DNA from: CBDFGE01 sp965247055
Lineage (GTDB): Bacteria > Chloroflexota > Dehalococcoidia > Lucifugimonadales > JAGWBF01
DNA: 64,000 nucleotides
Direction: 5' to 3'
Assembly: GCA_965247055.1 (NCBI GenBank)
Contig: CBDFGE010000001.1
Span: forward strand, 1 to 64,000
Shown: in pieces, positions 59,914-64,000 of the stretch
How the letters are laid out: each line of letters starts with the position of its first letter
How positions within the stretch are numbered: position 1 is the first letter of the stretch
The notes under the pieces: model-generated
Databases searched by the model: none
The model's input: only the letters and a program-made list of their open reading frames with translations
Told to the model about the DNA's origin: nothing
Program-made: the position numbers and the translations under genes

Positions 59914-59942
59914 TTGACACCCTGGAGAGTCGCCTCTACAAT
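59914..59942 (+). promoter_or_regulatory. Strong sigma-70-like promoter for the CoA-transferase pair
   Basis: TTGACA (59914-59919), 17 nt, TACAAT (59937-59942): the best promoter match in the window, 97 nt before GTG 60040. Confidence 0.75.
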
Positions 59943-60039
59943 TGCAGTCGTCGAAATCCGGGTTTCGAGCGCGGGCGCCCCTTAACGAGAAGTCCAGGGG
60001 ATACTGGCGACGGGGCGGCTCGGAGGAAGGGCGGACATC

Positions 60040-61284
60040 GTGTCCCCAGAAGCAGCCGTCCAGGAGTTGCCCCTTCACGGCCTCAAGGTCGTAGAGCTGG
60101 CCCAGATCGTTTCAGGGCCCTACTGCTCGAGGCTGCTGGCCGACGCCGGGGCAGAGGTCATCAAGGTGGAAGGCCTGCAGGGCGACCCATCCCGGCGCCG
60201 GGGCCCCTTCGCCGACGACATCCCCGACCCCAACGCCAGCGGGCTTTTCCTATACCTGAACGCCAACAAGATGGGGATCACCCTGGACCTCGGCTCCTCA
60301 CTGGGCATGAAGCTGTTCCGCTCTCTCCTGGAGGACGCCGACGTTCTGGTGGAAAACAACCCGCCTCGCGACATGGAGGTCCTGGACCTCCAGTTCCCGT
60401 CCCTTCACAGGGAGTATCCACGCCTGATCCTCACCTCTGTGACCCCCTTCGGCCAGACCGGCCCCTACCGGGACTACCGGGGTGACGACCTCATCACCAG
60501 CAATATGGGTGGCCTGGCCTACGCCACGCCCGGGCTGCCCGACGAGGTGCTGGACCCGGAGCGGGAGCCTCCCCTCAGGCCGGCCACCTTCGCCGCCGAC
60601 TTCACCGCAGGCATCAGCGGGGCCGTCGCCACGATGCTGGCGCTCATGGCACGGGAGAGGGACGGGGTTGGGCGCCACGTAGACGTTTCGGCCCAGGAGG
60701 CCCTGGCGACGACCCTCACCTGGGACCTGGCGACCACGTCTTATCTCGGCCTGGTCAAGCGCCGCGGGAGCCGGCTGGGCTACGGCCTCATGCCCAACGC
60801 CTATTTCCCCTGCAAGGACGGATACGTGGTAATCACCGCCTTCACCGACGAGCACTGGCAGGGGCTGGTGGAGATCATGGGCAGCCCCGAGTGGGCCGAG
60901 AACGAGCTCTTCGACAACATCCCCGGCCGGTCGGACAACTGGGACGCCCTGCGTCTCCTGATCCTTGAGTGGACCGTGGCCCACACGGGGCAGGAGATAT
61001 CCGACGCTACCCAGGGCCGGGGCATTCCATGCTTCCCGGCGTATAACGTGGGTCAGGCTATCTCCTCGGAGCAGGTGACCGCCAGGGGGTTCCTGCGCGA
61101 ATCCGACATGGGGGAAGGCCGAAGGCTTGGGCTTCCGGGCATCCCCTTCCGCTTCGACGATACGCCGTGGCCCTTGCGGATGCCCGCCCCACGCTTGGGA
61201 CAGCACACCGCGCAGGTCCTGTCGTCGCGGCTGGGATACCGCGGCCCGGTCCTGGCCCGGCTAAAGGGCCTGGGGGCTATCTGA
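60040..61284 (+). CDS. CaiB/BaiF (class III) CoA-transferase 1
   Basis: A 414-residue family III CoA-transferase. LHGLKVVELAQIVSGPYCSR LLADAGAEVIKVE (the N-terminal family block), GLFLYLNANKMGITLDLGS, GQTGPYRDYRGDDLITSNMG, and the catalytic Asp in FAADFTAGISGAVATMLALM (about 187). The RHVDVSAQEA block follows. GTG 60040 after GGAGGAAGGGCGG. It moves CoA between carboxylic acids. Next to a second CoA-transferase 19 nt downstream; these enzymes can work as heterodimers (as benzylsuccinate BbsEF), so the pair may be two subunits. Confidence 0.93.
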   Translation: MSPEAAVQELPLHGLKVVELAQIVSGPYCSRLLADAGAEVIKVEGLQGDPSRRRGPFADDIPDPNASGLFLYLNANKMGITLDLGSSLGMKLFRSLLEDADVLVENNPPRDMEVLDLQFPSLHREYPRLILTSVTPFGQTGPYRDYRGDDLITSNMGGLAYATPGLPDEVLDPEREPPLRPATFAADFTAGISGAVATMLALMARERDGVGRHVDVSAQEALATTLTWDLATTSYLGLVKRRGSRLGYGLMPNAYFPCKDGYVVITAFTDEHWQGLVEIMGSPEWAENELFDNIPGRSDNWDALRLLILEWTVAHTGQEISDATQGRGIPCFPAYNVGQAISSEQVTARGFLRESDMGEGRRLGLPGIPFRFDDTPWPLRMPAPRLGQHTAQVLSSRLGYRGPVLARLKGLGAI

Positions 61285-61303
61285 TGGCCAGGATACTTTC
61301 TCC

Positions 61304-62518
61304 ATGAGCGCCGGCCTCCCGCTGGACGGGATAAGGGTCATGGATTTCGGCCAGGCGGTGGCCACACCCTTCGCCGCCCAGTGGTTGGGGGTGATGGGGG
61401 CGGAGGTCATACGTGTGGAGAGCAACCTACGCCTGCGGAACAGGGAGTGGCCTCCCTTCGCCGACGACATCCCGGGGGTAAACCGGGCCGGGCTTTTCAA
61501 CCTGTACCAGGGTAACAAGCTGGGCTGCACCCTTAACCTGCGCACGGAAAAGGGCCGGCAGATTGTGCGAGACCTGGTCTCCATTTCGGACGTGGTGGCG
61601 GAGAACTTCTCGACGGGCACCATGGAGAAACTCGGCCTGGGATACCAGGACCTGGTCGCACTGCGCCCCGACATCATCATGCTGTCCATGAGCGCCTTGG
61701 GGAGAAGCGGTCCCATGAGGCATTTTGTTGGGTTCCACAGTGCGGTGCTGATGTTCAGCGGCCTTGCCGACATCACCGGCTACCCCGAGGGGCACCCCCG
61801 GATATTGGGCTCCGTCTTTCCAGACCCCGTGAGCGCGATGTACGCCGTGTATGCTCTCCTGGGCGCCCTCTATGGCCGCGCCAGAACGGGCCGGGGCCAG
61901 TTCATCGACGTGGCCATGACAGAGGCGATGCTGACCCTGATGCCCGAGGCCATCGCCGACTACACCTTGAACGGCCGTCTGCCCCAGCGCGTCGGGAACC
62001 GGGACCCCGTGAAGGCGCCCCATGGTGTCTACCGGTGCAAGGACGAGGATACGTGGATCGCTATATCCGTTGGCTCGGACGCGGAGTGGGAGGCCCTCTG
62101 CAGGGTCACCGGTAATCCTAGCTGGGGTCTCGACCCTCGCTTCTCCGACGCCCTGGCCAGGTGGCAGCACCAGGACGACCTGGACGCCCTTGTAGAGGGG
62201 TGGACCAGGCAGATGGGATCGGCCGAAGCCATGGTCCAGCTTCAGGAGGCGGGCGTGACCGCCGGCCGCTCCCTGACCACGGCGGACCTGCTTGAGGACC
62301 CTCATCTCAGGGAGCGTGGCTTCATTGTGGAGGTGGACCACCCCGAGGTCGGGCGCCGCCCAATGGGAAGTGTCCCCTGGAAAATCAGCGACATCCCCCC
62401 CATCGAGCACCGCTACGCCCCTCTTCTCGGCGAGCATAACCAGTACATCCTGTGCGAGCTGCTGGGCTTATCACCGGGCCATGTGGAGCGTCTGGTCGAG
62501 GAGAAGGTCGTCTACTAG
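61304..62518 (+). CDS. CaiB/BaiF (class III) CoA-transferase 2
   Basis: 404 residues, same family as the gene 19 nt upstream but clearly diverged: LDGIRVMDFGQAVATPFAAQ WLGVMGAEVIRVES, GLFNLYQGNKLGCTLNLRTE, ALGRSGPMRHFVGFHSAVLM, and where the catalytic Asp is expected SVFPDPVSAMYAVYALLGAL with D at about 173. The C-terminal domain (WGLDPRFSDALARWQHQDDL) is normal. Probably translated from the same message and may form a complex with protein 1. Converges with the LLM gene. Confidence 0.93.
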   Translation: MSAGLPLDGIRVMDFGQAVATPFAAQWLGVMGAEVIRVESNLRLRNREWPPFADDIPGVNRAGLFNLYQGNKLGCTLNLRTEKGRQIVRDLVSISDVVAENFSTGTMEKLGLGYQDLVALRPDIIMLSMSALGRSGPMRHFVGFHSAVLMFSGLADITGYPEGHPRILGSVFPDPVSAMYAVYALLGALYGRARTGRGQFIDVAMTEAMLTLMPEAIADYTLNGRLPQRVGNRDPVKAPHGVYRCKDEDTWIAISVGSDAEWEALCRVTGNPSWGLDPRFSDALARWQHQDDLDALVEGWTRQMGSAEAMVQLQEAGVTAGRSLTTADLLEDPHLRERGFIVEVDHPEVGRRPMGSVPWKISDIPPIEHRYAPLLGEHNQYILCELLGLSPGHVERLVEEKVVY

Positions 62519-62554
62519 GCGCCTAACAGGGCTTCACAGGTGGTCGCCCTCGGG

Positions 62555-63592
62555 CTACACACCAGGGCGCCCGGGGCCGGTCCCGCAGACTTCGGCCACC
62601 AGCTCGTAGGAGCGGACCCTCTCGGCGAACCCATTGCAGGTGGTGGCTATACTGATATCCCAGGTCTGGTAGCTCTCGGCGATGCCCTCCAACCCCTCTT
62701 TCACCCGCTGGGGGTCGCCGTCAATGCAGGTCCGGCTGTACTGGGAGATAAACGCCAGCTCGTTGCTCTGGTAGGGGTAGGAGAGGGCCGCTTCGACGCT
62801 GGGGATACCCTTGCCGGTCCCGAGTACGGACTGCAGCCTTGCCAGGTTGCGGCTGCCGGCCAGCCGCAGGGCCTCTTCCTGCGTGTCGGCGCAGAGGACG
62901 TGGACGGCGACGTTGGCCCTGGGCTCCGACCCGTAACGCGACGGCTGAAAGTTCTTGAAGTAACCTTCGACGATGGCCGGCCCCTCCTCCACCGCGATGC
63001 CGAAGAAGTGGGCGTAGGCGAAGGAAAGCCCCAGCTGCGCGGCCAGGAAGGCGCTCTCGTACCTGGACCCCAGCAGCCACACCTCGGGCATGGCCACCCC
63101 GTCCGGCCCCGCCCTTACGCCGGCGAACACGTGGCCTGGCTCCAGACCGCCGGACAGGAACCCCAGCAGGTCGACCACCTGCTGCGGGTAGTGGCGGACG
63201 TCCCGGGGGACGCCGGGATAGGCGAGGGCGGCGGCGGTGACCTGGTCACTGCCGGGTGCCCTGCCGATGCCCAGGTCGATGCGTCCGGGGTACAGCGCCC
63301 CCAGGACACGGAAGTTCTCCGCCACCTTCAACGCACTGTAGTGGGGGAGCATCACGCCACCGCTGCCCACCCGGATGGTGCTGGTGCGGGCGGCGATCTG
63401 CCCGATGAGCACCTCGGGGCTGGTGCCGGCGAAATTCCTGAGGTTGTGGTGCTCGGTGACCCAAAACCGGTGGTAGCCCAGGGCCTCGGCGGCCACCGCC
63501 AGCTCGACGGTCTCCCACAGGGCCTCGGCTGCGGTACCGCCGTCCCGGACTGGGGACTGGTCCACCACGCTCAAGGTAAGCTTCGTGCTCAT
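62555..63592 (-). CDS. LLM-class flavin-dependent oxidoreductase (luciferase-like)
   Basis: A 345-residue bacterial-luciferase-family TIM barrel: LSVVDQSPVRDGGTAAEALW, EALGYHRFWVTEHHNLRNFA GTSPEVLIGQIAA, IRVGSGGVMLPHYSALKVAE, DLGIGRAPGSD, and VWLLGSRYESAFLAAQLGL. The group with V-D-Q-S-P at the start uses FMN or F420. ATG 63592 with GGGGAGAC upstream; the frame extends to 63643 without support. It would oxidise an aldehyde, amine or other organic substrate with O2 or a cofactor. Divergent to the MmgE/PrpD gene. Confidence 0.93.
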   Translation of the reverse strand: MSTKLTLSVVDQSPVRDGGTAAEALWETVELAVAAEALGYHRFWVTEHHNLRNFAGTSPEVLIGQIAARTSTIRVGSGGVMLPHYSALKVAENFRVLGALYPGRIDLGIGRAPGSDQVTAAALAYPGVPRDVRHYPQQVVDLLGFLSGGLEPGHVFAGVRAGPDGVAMPEVWLLGSRYESAFLAAQLGLSFAYAHFFGIAVEEGPAIVEGYFKNFQPSRYGSEPRANVAVHVLCADTQEEALRLAGSRNLARLQSVLGTGKGIPSVEAALSYPYQSNELAFISQYSRTCIDGDPQRVKEGLEGIAESYQTWDISIATTCNGFAERVRSYELVAEVCGTGPGRPGV

Positions 63593-63727
63593 GTCTCCCC
63601 TAGACGGCGCGCAGGCTACGGCCAGCAGCAATTGTAGTGGCACCCACTCATGGCGTCAAATTAAGTCCCAATCCGACACAGCGGCCAGGCCACGCCCCTG
63701 GCGGCGGGCTGTCGCGCCGGCGTCTCC

Positions 63728-63757
63728 TTGCCACGGCACGCCCCGGTTATATAAGAT
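63728..63757 (+). promoter_or_regulatory. Candidate promoter for the MmgE/PrpD gene
   Basis: TTGCCA (63728-63733), 18 nt, TAAGAT (63752-63757), 44 nt before ATG 63802, in a locally AT-rich stretch. Confidence 0.45.
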
Positions 63758-63801
63758 AGAATCGAACCCCGACCACGATCTATCACCCAGGAGGGCATCG
63801 C

Positions 63802-64000
63802 ATGGCGAGTGCTAACGGTGGCGGCCTGACCCAGGTGCTTGCGGACTTTTATATCGGGCTGGAGTTCGAGGACCTGTCGCCCCAATCGGTAGACCGGGCA
63901 AAGTATTTCTGCCTGGACTACCTGGGCGTCGCCGTACGGGGTGCCCAGACCCCTTCATCAGGGGTGGTGCAGAGGGTGGTGCGGTCCCTGGGTAGCGGTG
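63802..64000 (+). CDS. MmgE/PrpD-family protein, N-terminus only
   Basis: ATG 63802 with CAGGAGGGC upstream; open to the right edge (66 codons). It reads LTQVLADFYIGLEFEDLSPQ SVDRAKYFCLDYLGVAVRGA and then SSGVVQRVVRSLG, the usual start of the MmgE/PrpD (2-methylcitrate dehydratase-like) family, in which a helical N-terminal domain follows the pattern L-x-x-F-x-x-x-L-x-x-x-x-L-P. The catalytic part is off the window. Probably a hydrolyase for a tricarboxylate or related acid. Confidence 0.8.
   Translation, partial: MASANGGGLTQVLADFYIGLEFEDLSPQSVDRAKYFCLDYLGVAVRGAQTPSSGVVQRVVRSLGSG

Noticed and set aside
1..64000. TGA read as tryptophan, suggested by the P-TGA-P break at 2270
   Set aside because: TGA is the natural stop of many intact genes here (SRAP, phosphotriesterase-like, Gfo/Idh/MocA 1), so the standard code applies.
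1..64000. CRISPR arrays, tRNA or rRNA genes
   Set aside because: No evenly spaced direct repeats and no cloverleaf or conserved rRNA segment seen on either strand. An automated RNA search was not possible.

Overview
The window looks like a stretch of chromosome from an uncultivated, fairly GC-rich Chloroflexota bacterium. The gene mix is what is usually seen in Dehalococcoidia/SAR202-type genomes: paralogous amidases, gamma-glutamyltransferases, CaiB/BaiF CoA-transferases, NHL-propeller proteins, Gfo/Idh/MocA oxidoreductases, a phosphotriesterase-like hydrolase, an LLM flavin enzyme and several Pro/Thr-rich lipoproteins. This placement is inferred from gene content; there is no rRNA or tRNA gene to confirm it.

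1-9.6 kb is a minus-strand accessory region of poorly characterised genes: three secreted lipoprotein or protease-inhibitor-like genes (the first running off the left edge), two paralogous multi-pass membrane proteins, three uncharacterised soluble proteins and a SRAP/HMCES-type DNA-repair protein. Several genes here are broken by stops or frameshifts. 9.7-14.3 kb is insertion-sequence territory: an IS3-family element has cut off a patatin-like gene, and an IS256-family element is interrupted by a second, intact copy of itself with a clear 8-bp target duplication.

14.4-22 kb holds a hemolysin-III membrane protein, an aldo/keto reductase, a GMC oxidoreductase and an MFS carrier, separated by gene remnants (PIG-L/LmbE deacetylase, amidohydrolase, frameshifted MFS). 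22-28 kb holds a fusion lipoprotein (SnoaL-like region plus alpha/beta hydrolase) and an ABC exporter linked to a NarL-type two-component system. In the exporter/regulator set the ATPase, kinase and regulator all carry single-base frameshifts.

28-64 kb is a dense, mostly intact catabolic region on both strands: formamidase/acetamidase-like protein, two NHL propellers, two GGTs, two amidases, enoyl-CoA hydratase, NIPSNAP, epimerase, phosphotriesterase-like protein, two Gfo/Idh/MocA proteins, SDR, an orphan molybdenum hydroxylase large subunit, Zn-alcohol dehydrogenase, CocE-like hydrolase, Rid protein, MFS, alpha/beta hydrolase, cupin, two CoA-transferases, LLM oxidoreductase and the start of an MmgE/PrpD gene. 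Many transcription units have their own sigma-70-like promoter (TTGAC- at -35, TA-A-T at -10, 16-18 bp spacer). Together this reads as a toolkit for hydrolysing amide, ester and gamma-glutamyl bonds and feeding the products into CoA-linked and oxidative breakdown, not as one recognisable linear pathway. A 47-residue Cys-rich reading frame with its own promoter lies beside the first GGT.
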